From assembly GCA_016713535.1 (NCBI GenBank), contig JADJOY010000029.1:86511-150510 (forward strand): 64,000 nucleotides of DNA. The letters run 5' to 3'. The translations under genes and the position numbers were made by a program. The DNA is from Deltaproteobacteria bacterium (lineage in GTDB: Bacteria > JADJOY01). The notes under the pieces are model-generated. The model did no database searches and was not told the origin of the DNA. It was given only the letters and a program-made list of their open reading frames with translations. Every line of letters starts with the position of its first letter. Position 1 is the first letter of the stretch. Below are positions 28,115 through 37,389 of the stretch, one piece after another.

Positions 28115-29306
28115 AGTCCGAAGGGAACGGTCGCTTCGTTGACCTTGTACTTGAGGTGTTCCTCGATGTAGGTGCGCAGCGTGTCGCGGGCGATGTCGCC
28201 GACGTCCTTGAACTTGGAGGCCCATGCCCGGTCCGCGCGCCTGCTGGGTGTCTTCGCGGCGCGGCCGCACGTAGACCACGCGCGCCTCGAGCTCGAGCAT
28301 GACCTCCAGCGCGGGGAGCTGGAACCGCACCTTGAGCTCGGTGCCGAGCGCGCACGGCTCGTTGGTCTCGAGAAAGCAGCCGCCGAGCCCGATGGTGCGC
28401 GCGTAGGCGGTGTGCACCAGGTCGTCGACCCGGTACTCGACCGGGAAGTGCACCGAGACACGCGGGTGGCGGCGGTGGGGCGGAGTCTCGTTACCGCGGA
28501 GCATGCGGTTCACGAGGTCGGAGAGCTCGCCCGGCAGGATCGACTTGTCGAGGAAGCCGGACACCCCCATCGCCTGGAGCTCGGTGTCGCCGCGCTTGTC
28601 GAAGAGCGGCTCGATCACCCACACCGGCGCGCCGACGAAGATCGACGGGTCGGCGAGCCGCTCGAGCAGCTCGCTGCCGCCGAGGCGCGGGTCGATCAAG
28701 TTCACGATCAGCAGCGCGAACTCGCCCCGTTCACCCTGGATGTGCTCGAGCGCTTCGGCGGCGGTGCCCGAGAGCACCACCGGCGCCTTGAGCTCCTTGA
28801 TCACGTCGCTGAGCATCACGTCGTAGAACTCGGTGTTGCCGAGGATCAGCACCGAGCGCCCGTGGGTGACGAGGTCGATGGGCCCGGTGTGGGGCCCGGT
28901 CTTGGGTGTGGCGGCGCCGCGCGGCGCGCCAACGCCGGGACGGGGTGTCGGCGTCGCGTGCGGGTCGGTCCGCTTGCGGCGTAGCTCCTCGATCGCCACC
29001 CGGGCGGCGTCGGCGAACGGCTCGGCGATCTCGCTCAGGCGGAACACGAACTTCTTGTCCTCGGTCTTGACCACGAGCTTGGGCTCGCGCGCGCCCTCGA
29101 AGCCGAGGTCGAGGACGTTGCGCAGCGAGATCGCGACCTCGTGGATACCCACGGTGCGGTCGAGGCGGCTGGTGGGCACGAACACCAGCCGCTTGTTCGT
29201 GAGGTGGAGGATGCCTTCCGCCGCCAGGATCCAGTTGAACGAGTGGATGGCGCCCTCGAGCGTCCAGGACGCGTTCGTCGCGGAGAAGCTCGAAGGAGTC
29301 GGTCAC
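28111..29306 (-). CDS. GRAM-like/pseudo-receiver/PilZ multidomain protein (two frameshifts)
   Basis: About 398 residues from GTG 29306 when two indels are corrected: one near 29270 (after RDE, continuing NASWTLEGAIHSFNW) and one extra base near 28216 (restoring GMGLKFKDVGD). The N-terminal 100 residues look like a GRAM/PH-type domain: ILHLTNKRLVFVPTSRLD and VAISLRNVLDLGFEG. A receiver-like domain follows, but the acidic pair reads LILGNTEF and the phospho-acceptor reads LIVNLIDPRLGG, so Asp is Asn; Lys is kept (GFLDKS). Then comes PilZ: RRHPRVSV is intact but the second motif is IGLGG instead of (D/N)xSxxG. Phosphorylation is unlikely and c-di-GMP binding is doubtful. Confidence 0.75.
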
Positions 29307-29605
29307 GAGGGCGGTTCCGTGAGAGGGGGGCCGCGCCAGTCGGCCGGCAGGGCGCGAAATCGTACCCCGCCTCGGGTGAGCGTGTCCTCTCTTTTCGCCA
29401 TTTCCTCGTTGGCCGCCCGGAAGGCACGCGCGAGCGGGCGGCGCGAGGCTCGAGGCGTGAGCGGTGTGCGGCGCGACCGCCGAGCGTAACCAGAGGCGGG
29501 TCTGGGGCGGGGGGGGCCCCCGGGGGGGGGCCGCGCACTGCGGGCGGGAGCGTGTGGTAACAGAGTCGCGCGGGTTGCGAAGGGGGCGGGGAAGGAGCGA
29601 GGCCG
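29307..29605. other. Divergent intergenic region with G/C-run palindrome
   Basis: This gap separates the divergent GRAM/PilZ and PilZ genes and must hold their promoters, but no clear -35/-10 or -24/-12 motif is visible. At 29504-29532 there is a run of G, then five C, then nine G (GGGGCGGGGGGGGCCCCC and onward), the most extreme base composition in the window. It could form a hairpin or quadruplex, or be an assembly error at a homopolymer. Confidence 0.4.
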
Positions 29606-29950
29606 ATGGGAGAGCTCAGGCAGCACGAGCGGCGCAAGATCGAGCTCAAGGCCATCGTGAAGGGGATCGACCCGGCCGGCCAGATGTTCGCGCGTGACGC
29701 GCGCATCGTGAACCTGAGCCGCGGCGGTGCGTACCTGATCGCCCACGGCGACATCCCGTCGCGGGACGCGGTCGAGGTCTTCCTGTGGTTCGGCGATCCC
29801 GACGAGCCGGGCTCGACGCCCCAGGTCTCACCCACCCCGTCGCGCGTGGTCCGCGTCGAGCCCGTGATGGTGTCGGACGCGGTCGCGGGTGGCGTGATCC
29901 CGCGCCACGGCGTCGCGGTGCGCTTCGACCGCGAGCTCGACGTGGTTTGA
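29606..29950 (+). CDS. PilZ domain protein
   Basis: 114 residues from ATG 29606, preceded by AAGGAG. It is a stand-alone PilZ domain with both c-di-GMP motifs intact: RQHERRKIEL (RxxxR type) at residues 5-14 and IVNLSRGGAYL (NxSxxG) near 34-44. PilZ proteins bind c-di-GMP and change partner activity in motility, exopolysaccharide or development. It is divergent from the GRAM/receiver/PilZ gene, whose own PilZ motif is degenerate, so this protein is the better candidate binder. The C-terminus adds VVRVEP and HGVAVRF strands. Confidence 0.88.
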   Translation: MGELRQHERRKIELKAIVKGIDPAGQMFARDARIVNLSRGGAYLIAHGDIPSRDAVEVFLWFGDPDEPGSTPQVSPTPSRVVRVEPVMVSDAVAGGVIPRHGVAVRFDRELDVV

Positions 29951-29967
29951 GCGAGCGCGGTGCGGTC

Positions 29968-30555
29968 GTGACGATCAGCCTGCTGCCTCGACCGGCCCTG
30001 ACCTGTGCCTCCGGCGCTCGTCGGAGCTCGCGCCCGAGCTGGTGGCTCGTCGTGGGCGTCGTCCTCGCGCTCGGCTGCCGCACCGAGCACGCGGCGTTGC
30101 CGGCGGCCGGCGCCCCCGCACCGGCGCCCGCGGCCGCGGTGGGCGCAGCTCGCCCCGCGTGGGTGTACCTCTACGCCGGCTCCACCGAGATCCGCGCCGA
30201 GGTGGCGGCCACGCCCAGCGCGCGCCAGGTCGGCCTCATGCACCGGCGCTCGCTCGAGCCCGACAGCGGCATGGTGTTCGTGTTCCCGGACCGGCGGGAG
30301 CTCGACTTCTGGATGCTGAACGTGCCGATCCCGCTCTCGATCGCGTTCCTCGACGATGACGGCACGATCGTCCGCGTCCACGAGATGCCCGCCGGTGACG
30401 GCGTCCCCGCCCAGGACCAGGCGCGCTACCGGTCCGCGGCGGCGGTGCGGCTCGCGCTCGAGATGGAGGCCGGCTGGTTCACCCGCCACGGCCTCAAGGA
30501 AGGGGACAAGCTCGACCTCGGCACGCTGCTCGAGGACGTGAAGCCGAGCGAGTGA
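29968..30555 (+). CDS. DUF192 family lipoprotein
   Basis: 195 residues from GTG 29968, 17 bp after the PilZ stop. A lipoprotein signal is seen (WLVVGVVLALGC, Cys at about residue 33), preceded by a basic stretch. Residues about 80-190 are the DUF192 domain: RQVGLMHRRSLEPDSGMVF, LDFWMLNVPIPLSIAFLDDD and TIVRVHEMPAG. The family folds as a small beta-barrel and is found in periplasmic or lipid-anchored proteins; the biochemical role is unknown. It probably shares the PilZ transcript. Confidence 0.82.
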   Translation: MTISLLPRPALTCASGARRSSRPSWWLVVGVVLALGCRTEHAALPAAGAPAPAPAAAVGAARPAWVYLYAGSTEIRAEVAATPSARQVGLMHRRSLEPDSGMVFVFPDRRELDFWMLNVPIPLSIAFLDDDGTIVRVHEMPAGDGVPAQDQARYRSAAAVRLALEMEAGWFTRHGLKEGDKLDLGTLLEDVKPSE

Positions 30556-30559
30556 GCCG

Positions 30560-30665
30560 GGAGAGGCCCGCGCCAGGGGCGCGCGGCGCGTTGCCGCGCC
30601 GGCTTTGGGGTGGGGCCCCGCCCGGATTCACTCCGGACGGGGCGGGGTCTTGGAAAGACCCCGAG
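30560..30665. repeat. Dispersed GC-rich palindromic repeat
   Basis: Contains GGGGCC/GGCCCC stems, CCCGGATTCACTCCGGA and the hairpin GGGGTCTT-GGA-AAGACCCC at 30644-30662, the same hairpin as at 407-425. The last codons of the SNF transporter gene (30628 onward, minus strand) lie inside the element, so the repeat supplies its C-terminus (LSKTPPRPE). Confidence 0.6.
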
Positions 30666-32145
30666 GAAACACCGAGATCTGGCCCTCGAAGGTGCGCTGG
30701 ACGATCGCGGGGGTGAAGGCTCGCGCCACGATCGCGACCACCAGGGCGCCCAGCATCACCGTGCCGAGACCGGTCGGCGCGAACGCGGCGACCCCCGGCG
30801 AGGTGGAGGTCCGAAACGTGCTCAGCACCTGCCCCGCGAGCAGGAGCGCGGTCCCCGCCGGCGCCACGACCGCGAACATCACCTTGAAGACCCGCTCGGG
30901 GATCCCCGGGCGCGCCTCGGGCGCGAACACCTCGCGATACAGGCGTTCCGCGCCGTAGCGGGTGATCGCGTAGCCCACCAGCGCCGGGCCGGCGAGCGCC
31001 AGGGTCTCGAAGATCCAGCTCTGGCCGTCGAGCACGGCCATCGAGCGCGCCGACGGAAAGCCGAGCACCGCCGCCATGAGCGCGAGCGCGCCCGAGAGCC
31101 GCACCCGCTCCGCGCCCAGGTCGACGCCGATCCGCACCACCGTCTCGAGCTGCGCCACCAGCGTGAGGACCGTGGCGAGGGCGAGCGCGCCGCAGAGGAG
31201 GATCGCGAGGATCGAGCCCCACGACACGCGCCCGAGGAGCGTCGGTACCCACACGAACATGAAGCCGCCGGCCCGCGACACCAGGTTGCGACGCAGGGCG
31301 TCCGAGACCTCGGCGCCGTAGGCGAGCGGGATCAGCGCGAGGGTGGCGAGCAGGCTCGCGATCACGCACCCCGCCACGACCCGGCCCACCGCGCGGGCGC
31401 GGTTCGTCCCGGGCGCCATCGAGCCCGAGTAGGTGAGCATCCAACCCCAGCCGGCGGCGGTGGTCCCGACCGCCTGGAGCAGCCCGCGGTACCACAGGTG
31501 AGGCTCGGTGAGGCGCCACCAGTCGATCCGGAACACGTGGCCGAGGCCCGCCGCCACGCCCGCGATCGTGAGGCCGCGCACCGCGAGCACGAACAGGATC
31601 GAGAACACCAGCGGGACCGCGAAGCGGTGCATCCGCTCGATGCCGCGCCGCACCCCACGGCTCACCACCGTCCATGCCACGCCGAGCGCCACCACCAGGA
31701 ACGGGACCGCGTCCCAGGTGCCCGCGAAATCGAGCCACTCGCGCTGGTGGTAGTAGGTCTGCCCGGCGAGCGGGCTCGCGAACAGGTCGTGGGTGAGCGC
31801 GTCCACGAAGTAGTGGATGCACCAGCCGCACACGACCGCGTCGAAGCACAGGGTGCCGAGCGTGGTCACGGCCAGGAAGGTCCCGAGCGAGGCGTTGCGC
31901 CGATCGCCGAGGTTGGCGAAGGCGCCGACCAGCCCCTGACGCACGCGTTGCCCGAGTGCCGCCTCGGCGACCAGCAGCGGGTAGCAGAAGAGCAGCAGCC
32001 CGACGAACCACGGGATCAGGAAGACCCCGCCTTCCTGTGCGATGATCCGCGGGAAGCGCCAGACGTTGCCGGTGCCGAGGGTGATGCCGAGCGCGGTGAG
32101 CACGAACGACCACTCGCCGTCGAATCGTTCGTGTGCGACGCGCAT
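30628..32145 (-). CDS. Sodium-dependent transporter, SNF/NSS family
   Basis: 505 residues from ATG 32145. Twelve hydrophobic helices. The first contains the sodium/substrate signature ALGITLGTGNVWRFPRI, typical of bacterial neurotransmitter:sodium symporters of the LeuT fold; unwound helix 6 (SGSMAPGTNR region) and WGSILAILLCGALALATVL are also seen. It imports an amino acid or similar small molecule with Na+ into the cell. Substrate not predictable. The last residues, from about LSKTPPRPE, come from the dispersed repeat at 30560-30665. The divergent glycosyltransferase begins only 42 bp away. Confidence 0.92.
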   Translation of the reverse strand: MRVAHERFDGEWSFVLTALGITLGTGNVWRFPRIIAQEGGVFLIPWFVGLLLFCYPLLVAEAALGQRVRQGLVGAFANLGDRRNASLGTFLAVTTLGTLCFDAVVCGWCIHYFVDALTHDLFASPLAGQTYYHQREWLDFAGTWDAVPFLVVALGVAWTVVSRGVRRGIERMHRFAVPLVFSILFVLAVRGLTIAGVAAGLGHVFRIDWWRLTEPHLWYRGLLQAVGTTAAGWGWMLTYSGSMAPGTNRARAVGRVVAGCVIASLLATLALIPLAYGAEVSDALRRNLVSRAGGFMFVWVPTLLGRVSWGSILAILLCGALALATVLTLVAQLETVVRIGVDLGAERVRLSGALALMAAVLGFPSARSMAVLDGQSWIFETLALAGPALVGYAITRYGAERLYREVFAPEARPGIPERVFKVMFAVVAPAGTALLLAGQVLSTFRTSTSPGVAAFAPTGLGTVMLGALVVAIVARAFTPAIVQRTFEGQISVFPRGLSKTPPRPE

Positions 32146-32187
32146 GGCGCGAGGCTAGAAGATTTACGGGTCGATGTCAGGGAAACG

Positions 32188-33246
32188 ATGAAGGTCGCGT
32201 ACGTATTGGGCCGCTTCCCGGTAGTGTCGGAGACGTTCGTCGCCGGTGAGATCCGCGAGATGGAGCGGCTCGGCCACGAGGTGCGGATCTTCGCCCTCGG
32301 CGAGGGCGACGAGGGCGGGCGCGCGCTCCTCGGCGGCCTCCACGCGCACGTGTCGGTGATGGCGCGCGAAGGGCGCGTGCGGGCGCTGGCGCGGATCGCG
32401 GCGTACGTCGCGAGCGAGCCCGGCCGATTCCTGCGCGGGGTGCGTGAGTCGCTGCGGATCGGCGGGTTGCGCGAAGCGGGGCGCTTCGTGCGCACCACGA
32501 GCTGGGCCTGGGATGCGTGGCTGGCGGAGGCCGATCGCCTGCACGCTCACTTCGCCAGTGAGCCGGCGCGGGCCGCGCACCGCCTCCATCTGGCCACCGG
32601 CGTGCCGTTCGGAGTGACCGCGCACGCGACCGACCTCTTCCCACTCGCGCCCGACGTCGCGGCGCGGCTCAGGGCCGCGCGCTGGCTCGTCACGGTGTGC
32701 GAATACAACCGCCGCGCGCTCCTCGAGGCCGAGCCGTGGCTCGGCGAAGACCGGCTGCACGTGGTGCCGTGTGGTGTGGACGCTCGGCGCTTCCGCAGGC
32801 GGACCGAGCGCGGCGGCGCGAGCGCCGTGGACCGGCCGCCGCGAGTGGTGGCGGTCGGCCGGCTGGTGGAGAAGAAGGGCTTCGCCGATCTCGTCGCGGC
32901 CGCGGCGCTGCTGCGGGCGCGCGGCCGCGTGTTCGAGGTGCGGATCTGTGGCGAGGGGCCCGAGCGCGCGGCGCTCGAGGAGCGGATCGCGCGCGCGGGC
33001 CTGGGGGGCGTCGCGCGGCTGCTGGGGCCACTCGATCACGAGGCGGTGCGCGACGAGATCGAGCGCGCCGCGGTGCTCGCGCTGCCGGCGGTGATCGCCG
33101 CCGACGGCGACCGCGACTCGATGCCGCTGGTGCTGAAGGAGGCGATGAGCCTGAGCGGCCGCGAGCGCGTCCTCGCCGACTTCGACCTTGCCCCGCTCAC
33201 CGCGCGTTTCGCGGCGGTGCTGACTTCCGCGGGGGCTCCGCCGTGA
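32188..33246 (+). CDS. GT4-type glycosyltransferase with an internal deletion
   Basis: 352 residues from ATG 32188 (AGGGAAACG upstream). N-terminal Rossmann half: AYVLGRFPVVSETFVAGEI, as in colanic-acid-type GT4 enzymes. C-terminal half: VGRLVEKKGFADLV, then ICGEGPERAALEERI and DRDSMPLVLKEAM. After EAM the family normally continues for about 65 residues (PVVATDVGG..., GLLVPPGD..., GRERV) but here the text goes straight from EAMSLSG to RERVLADFDL, so this segment is missing in frame. Catalysis is doubtful if this is real. It heads the surface-glycan operon that ends with rubredoxin. Confidence 0.85.
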   Translation: MKVAYVLGRFPVVSETFVAGEIREMERLGHEVRIFALGEGDEGGRALLGGLHAHVSVMAREGRVRALARIAAYVASEPGRFLRGVRESLRIGGLREAGRFVRTTSWAWDAWLAEADRLHAHFASEPARAAHRLHLATGVPFGVTAHATDLFPLAPDVAARLRAARWLVTVCEYNRRALLEAEPWLGEDRLHVVPCGVDARRFRRRTERGGASAVDRPPRVVAVGRLVEKKGFADLVAAAALLRARGRVFEVRICGEGPERAALEERIARAGLGGVARLLGPLDHEAVRDEIERAAVLALPAVIAADGDRDSMPLVLKEAMSLSGRERVLADFDLAPLTARFAAVLTSAGAPP

Positions 33247-33899
33247 GCGACCTCCCTCGGTACTTTCGCTACCCGCGCGTGGACGTGGTCGAGCTCGTGC
33301 CGCGCGATCGCGTCCGCATCCTCGACGTCGGCTGTGCCGCCGGCCTGGTCGGCGAGGCGCTCAAGCGCCGCCAGCCGTGCGAGGTGGTCGGGATCGAGCG
33401 CGAGCCCGCGGCGGCGGCCGAGGCGCGGCGCCGCCTCGACGAGGTGATCGTCGCCGATCTCGAGGACGCCACGCTCGACTGGCCGGCGCGCCTCGGCGGC
33501 AGGCACTTCGACTGCGTGATCTACGCCGACGTCCTCGAGCACCTGCGCGATCCGTGGTCGCTGCTCGCCGCCCAGCGCGCGCTGCTGGCACCCGGCGGCG
33601 TGCTCGTGGTGAGCGTGCCGAACGTCCGGCACTACCGCGTCGTGCTCGGGCTCTTGCGTGGCCGGTGGCGCTACGAGGACGAAGGGGTCCTCGACCGCAC
33701 CCACCTGCGGTTCTTCACCCGCGCCTCGCTGCTCGAGCTGCTCGCCGGCGCGGGCTACCGCATGACGGAGCTCCGCCGCGAGATCCACGCCTCGCGCGGG
33801 GCGCGCTGGCTGGGGGGCTTGTGCTCGCGCGCCTCGCGCGATTTCCTGGCGCGGCAGTTCCTGGTGCTCGCGGTACCCTTCGACGCCCCGTCTAGCTGA
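33243..33899 (+). CDS. Class I SAM-dependent methyltransferase
   Basis: 218 residues from GTG 33243, overlapping the previous TGA (GTGA). Motif I is RILDVGCAAGLVGEAL, the acidic residue after strand 2 is GIERE, and motif II/III are DCVIYADVLEHLRDPW and LAPGGVLVVSVPNVRHY. This belongs to the UbiE/COQ5-like Methyltransf_23 group often found in glycan loci, where it methylates a sugar or a lipid-linked sugar. THLRFFTRASLLELLAGAGY is a common C-terminal feature of these loci's methyltransferases. Part of the operon from 32188. Confidence 0.9.
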   Translation: MSDLPRYFRYPRVDVVELVPRDRVRILDVGCAAGLVGEALKRRQPCEVVGIEREPAAAAEARRRLDEVIVADLEDATLDWPARLGGRHFDCVIYADVLEHLRDPWSLLAAQRALLAPGGVLVVSVPNVRHYRVVLGLLRGRWRYEDEGVLDRTHLRFFTRASLLELLAGAGYRMTELRREIHASRGARWLGGLCSRASRDFLARQFLVLAVPFDAPSS

Positions 33900-33924
33900 A
33901 TCCTGCTCGTTCCCGGAACCGCTC

Positions 33925-34628
33925 ATGGCCGACTCGCGTGGCTCGCCGCTGCGGACGCTCTCTCGCGCCGCGCTCGCCGCGTTGCTCGCGTGGCGGCGCG
34001 GCGTGTTCCTGACCCGGCTGCGGCTCTCGGCGCGTCTGCGGGGCGTCGCGCTCGAGCTGCGGGTGGGTCGGAACTTCGTGGTGGGGAAGGGGTGAAGGCC
34101 GAGCTCGGCGGGCGTCGCGTCCTCCTCGAGATCGGTGACGACGTCACCTTCGCCGATCAGGTGCGCTTCACGCTGGTGGACGCCGAGGTCCGCCTCGGCG
34201 CCGGCAGCGCGCTCAAGCGCGAGTGCGTGATCCACGTCTTCGGCGGGCGCTTCACCCTCGACGGGATGTGTGGCCTCAGCCAGCGTTGCGTCGTCCACTG
34301 CGCCGAGGAGATCACCATCGCGAAGTGGACCGTGGTGAGCGAATACGCGACCCTCGTCGACTCGCTGCACGCCGTGCCGACGGCGCCGGTCGAGCGCAAC
34401 TGGCTGCGCGACGAAGCGGCGGTCGAGAAGGCGCCGATCCGCATCGGCAGCCACGTCTTCGTCGGCGCCAAGGCCACCATCCTCAAGGGCGTGACCATCG
34501 GCGAGTGCTCGATCGTCGCCGCCAACTCGCTGGTGATGGCCGACGTGCCGCCGCTCACCATGGCGATCGGCGTGCCCGCGCGCCGCATCCCGCGCCGTCG
34601 TCCCGAGAGCTCGCCGGGCGGCGCGTGA
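33925..34628 (+). CDS. Left-handed beta-helix acyltransferase (frameshifted)
   Basis: About 234 residues when one G is restored in the GGGG run near 34090. The first frame starts at ATG 33925 and ends RNFVVGKG-stop; the second continues VKAELGGRRVLLEIGDDV. Hexapeptide repeats follow: IRIGSHVFVGAKATILKGV, TIGECSIVAANSLVMADV and AIGVPARRI, the usual end of O-acetyltransferases of the serine acetyltransferase/WbbJ class. It would add acetyl groups to a sugar of the surface glycan. The missing single base lies in a homopolymer, which argues for an assembly error. Confidence 0.85.
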
Positions 34629-36094
34629 GCGGCACCTTCCAGCGCGTGCTGCGCACCACGGGCCTGGTGCTGGCGGGGCAGCTCTTCGGCCGCGTCACCA
34701 GCGCGATCGTGTACGTGTCGATGGGCCGGCTGCTCGGCAAGGCGGAGCTCGGCCGCTTCAGCTTCGTGGTCGCGTACGTGGGGATCTTCCAGGTCATCGG
34801 CGACCTCGGCCTGCAGCAGATCGTGGTGCGCGAGGTGGCCCGCGGCGGGGCGGATCGCGCGCGGGTGGTGTTCAACGCGGCGCTGCTCAGGCTCTTGCTC
34901 GCGTCGCTGGCGTGCGTCGCGGTCCTCTCGCTCCTGCCGTGGGTGGGCGCCGAGCACAAGAGCGCCGAGGTGCAGTGGATGGTGTTCGCGGGGTGCGCGT
35001 GGATCCTGAGCTACGCCGCGCTGCCGCTGGGCGCCGTGTTCCGCGCCACCATGCGCATGGGCACGCCGGTCGCCGCCAACGCGGTCGGCAACGCCTGCTA
35101 CGCCGTGCTCGCGGTGCTCGGGATCCTGCTGGTGCGGCACGCGTGGGCACCGTGGCTCGCGCTGGTGGTGACGAGCGTCGGCCCCGCGCTCGCCATCGCC
35201 TGGTTCGGGGTGCGGACGCTGAGGCCGGATCCGCGCCCGAGCGCCAGGCTCATGTTCGAGCTCGCGCGCACGAGCTGGCCGCTCGCGCTGAACTCGCTCT
35301 TGATGGTGATCTACAACCGCATCGACCAGGTCATGATCCAGCACTACCTCGGCCCGGCCGAGCTCGGCGGCTACGCCGCGGCGGTCAAGCTGATGGAGAT
35401 CTGGAACGTGGTGCCGTTCGCGGTGATGGCGTCGATCTTCCCGCTGCTCTCGCGCTACGCGGGCGAGCACGCCGAGCGCCATCGCGAGGTCCTCAAGCGC
35501 ACCCTCGAGCTCCTCGTGATCGTGATCGTCGGCGCGGTGCCGTTCGTGGCGCGCTACGGTGGCTGGCTCCTCGGGCTGGTGTTCGGACCCGCGTTCGTGA
35601 GCGCGCACAAGACGCTGGTGATCCTCACCATGGCCGAGCTCTTCCTCTACTTCCTGTTCGTGTTCCGCGACTCGTTCGTGAGCGAGGGACGCGAGCGGCT
35701 CGTGTTGCTGTTCGCCGGCAGCACGATGGTGGTGAACGTGATCCTCAACTGGATCTTGATCCCGCGCCTCGGCATCGAGGGCGCCGCCTGGGCGACGCTG
35801 GTGGCGCTGGTGGGAGTCCTGGTGCTGGCGTTCGCGATCCGCGACGTACGTCACTACGGCTGGCTCGCCCTCGGCGCGCTGGTGCGACCCGCGGTCGCGG
35901 GGGCGGCGGCCGCCACGATCCTGTGGTGGATGGCGGAGCGCCCGATCGCGAGCGGCGCGCTGGCACTCGCCGCCTACGCGGGGGTGCTGGTCGCGACCGG
36001 CGCGATCGATCGCGCCGAGGTGGCGCTGGTCCGTGACCTGCTGGCGCGGCGGCGCCCGGATGGCCCGCCGACACCGCCGTCGGGCGTGCCGTGA
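34625..36094 (+). CDS. Flippase, polysaccharide biosynthesis (Wzx/MATE-like)
   Basis: 489 residues from GTG 34625, overlapping the previous stop. About 12-14 hydrophobic helices with the N-terminal pattern LVLAGQLFGRVTSAIVYVSM, then GRLLGKAELGRFSFV and NRIDQVMIQHYLGPAELGGY, which are characteristic of polysaccharide-type flippases (MVF superfamily). It moves undecaprenyl-linked repeat units across the inner membrane. It is between the acyltransferase and a secreted repeat protein, supporting a glycan-export role. No polymerase (Wzy) or initiating glycosyltransferase is in the window. Confidence 0.92.
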   Translation: MSGTFQRVLRTTGLVLAGQLFGRVTSAIVYVSMGRLLGKAELGRFSFVVAYVGIFQVIGDLGLQQIVVREVARGGADRARVVFNAALLRLLLASLACVAVLSLLPWVGAEHKSAEVQWMVFAGCAWILSYAALPLGAVFRATMRMGTPVAANAVGNACYAVLAVLGILLVRHAWAPWLALVVTSVGPALAIAWFGVRTLRPDPRPSARLMFELARTSWPLALNSLLMVIYNRIDQVMIQHYLGPAELGGYAAAVKLMEIWNVVPFAVMASIFPLLSRYAGEHAERHREVLKRTLELLVIVIVGAVPFVARYGGWLLGLVFGPAFVSAHKTLVILTMAELFLYFLFVFRDSFVSEGRERLVLLFAGSTMVVNVILNWILIPRLGIEGAAWATLVALVGVLVLAFAIRDVRHYGWLALGALVRPAVAGAAAATILWWMAERPIASGALALAAYAGVLVATGAIDRAEVALVRDLLARRRPDGPPTPPSGVP

Positions 36095-37389
36095 GGGCCT
36101 GCTGGCGGCAACGCGCAGCCGTCGCGCTACGGCGTCGCGCGCGGCTGCTGGCCGCGATGGCGGGGACGGCTGGCCTGCTCGGCGATACCTGCCGCCTCGA
36201 GCCACAGCCCGCGTCGGTTCCCCGCGCGATGTGCCAGACGACGGCCCCTTCGACCACGACCGCCGGGTGGGTCGACGACATCGTCCACCACGACGGCGTC
36301 TACTACCTCGGTGGCGAGCTCACCGGACTACGCGAGCCGGACGGCACGGGCGCGGTGACCCGCTCGCACCTCGGCGCCTGTGACGCCGGGACCGGGGCCG
36401 TGCTGCCCTTCGCGCCGACCACGGACGGCCGCGTCTACGTCCTCGCCGTGCACGGCGACCACCTCTACGTCGGCGGCGATTTCTCCCAGCTCGACGGTGT
36501 GCCGCGGCCCTATCTGGGGCGGGTGAGTCTCGCGACCGGAGCGCTCGATGCGAGCTGGACACCGACACCGAACAAGCGCGTCGAGACGCTCCTCGTGGAC
36601 CCCGCCACGTCGACGCTCTACGTGGGCGGCAAGTTCTCGAAGCTGAACGGCGTGACCCGGGAGCGGCTCGCCGCGGTGGACCTCGCCACCGGCGCGCTCA
36701 CGGCGTTCGCTCCGGCGCTGGTCTACCAGGGCCCCGAGACCACCGGGAATGTGATGGCGCTCGCGCGCGACGGATCGTGGCTCTACGTGGGAGGGGCCTT
36801 CACCCACGTGAACGGCCAGGCGCGCTCGAGCCTGGCCGCCGTCGACGCCGCGACCGGCCTGGTGACGGCGGGGTTCGCGCCGGCGCTGGCGGATCCCAAT
36901 CCCGACTTCCCGGTCGTCGAGGTCGAGCGCCTGTTCGTCCACGAGGGCTGGGTCTACGCGTGCGGCGACTGGTGGATCACCGACGGGATCGGTCAGACGG
37001 CGCGCCCCGAGCCACCGGATCCGCCAGCCGAGGACCAGCGCCAGGCGGCGCGGTTCGATCCAGGCACGGGCGACGCCGATCCCACGTTCCTGCCGCGCAC
37101 CGACGGCGGCGTCCAGGACTGCGAGCTCGATCCCGTCGCGGGGCTCTTCTACATCGGTGGTCATTGGGATTATCTCGAGGGCGTCGCGCACCGGAAGCTC
37201 GCGGCGATCGACCTCGCGAGCGGAGCCGTGCGCGGCGCCTGGAACACCAACACCAACTCGAGCCGCGGCGTCGACGCGCTCGAAGCGATCCCCGGCGTGG
37301 CACTCGCCGTCGGCGGCTCGTTCACTCAGACCGGCGGTGCGGCCCGCGACGGCTTCGCCGCTTACGAGATCCTGGGAGGCTCCCCATGA
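36091..37389 (+). CDS. Delta-60-like repeat beta-propeller protein, probably secreted
   Basis: 432 residues from GTG 36091, overlapping the flippase stop (GTGA). An N-terminal basic, hydrophobic stretch ([13 protein letters not shown]) may be a signal. The rest is about five repeats of the pattern LYVGGxFxxLxGxxRxxLAxxDxxTG, e.g. [19 protein letters not shown] and [20 protein letters not shown], predicted to fold as a propeller like delta-60/Kelch-type repeat proteins. Its function is unknown; placement after a flippase suggests an extracellular or surface-linked protein. The rubredoxin gene overlaps its stop. Confidence 0.75.
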   Translation: MRACWRQRAAVALRRRARLLAAMAGTAGLLGDTCRLEPQPASVPRAMCQTTAPSTTTAGWVDDIVHHDGVYYLGGELTGLREPDGTGAVTRSHLGACDAGTGAVLPFAPTTDGRVYVLAVHGDHLYVGGDFSQLDGVPRPYLGRVSLATGALDASWTPTPNKRVETLLVDPATSTLYVGGKFSKLNGVTRERLAAVDLATGALTAFAPALVYQGPETTGNVMALARDGSWLYVGGAFTHVNGQARSSLAAVDAATGLVTAGFAPALADPNPDFPVVEVERLFVHEGWVYACGDWWITDGIGQTARPEPPDPPAEDQRQAARFDPGTGDADPTFLPRTDGGVQDCELDPVAGLFYIGGHWDYLEGVAHRKLAAIDLASGAVRGAWNTNTNSSRGVDALEAIPGVALAVGGSFTQTGGAARDGFAAYEILGGSP

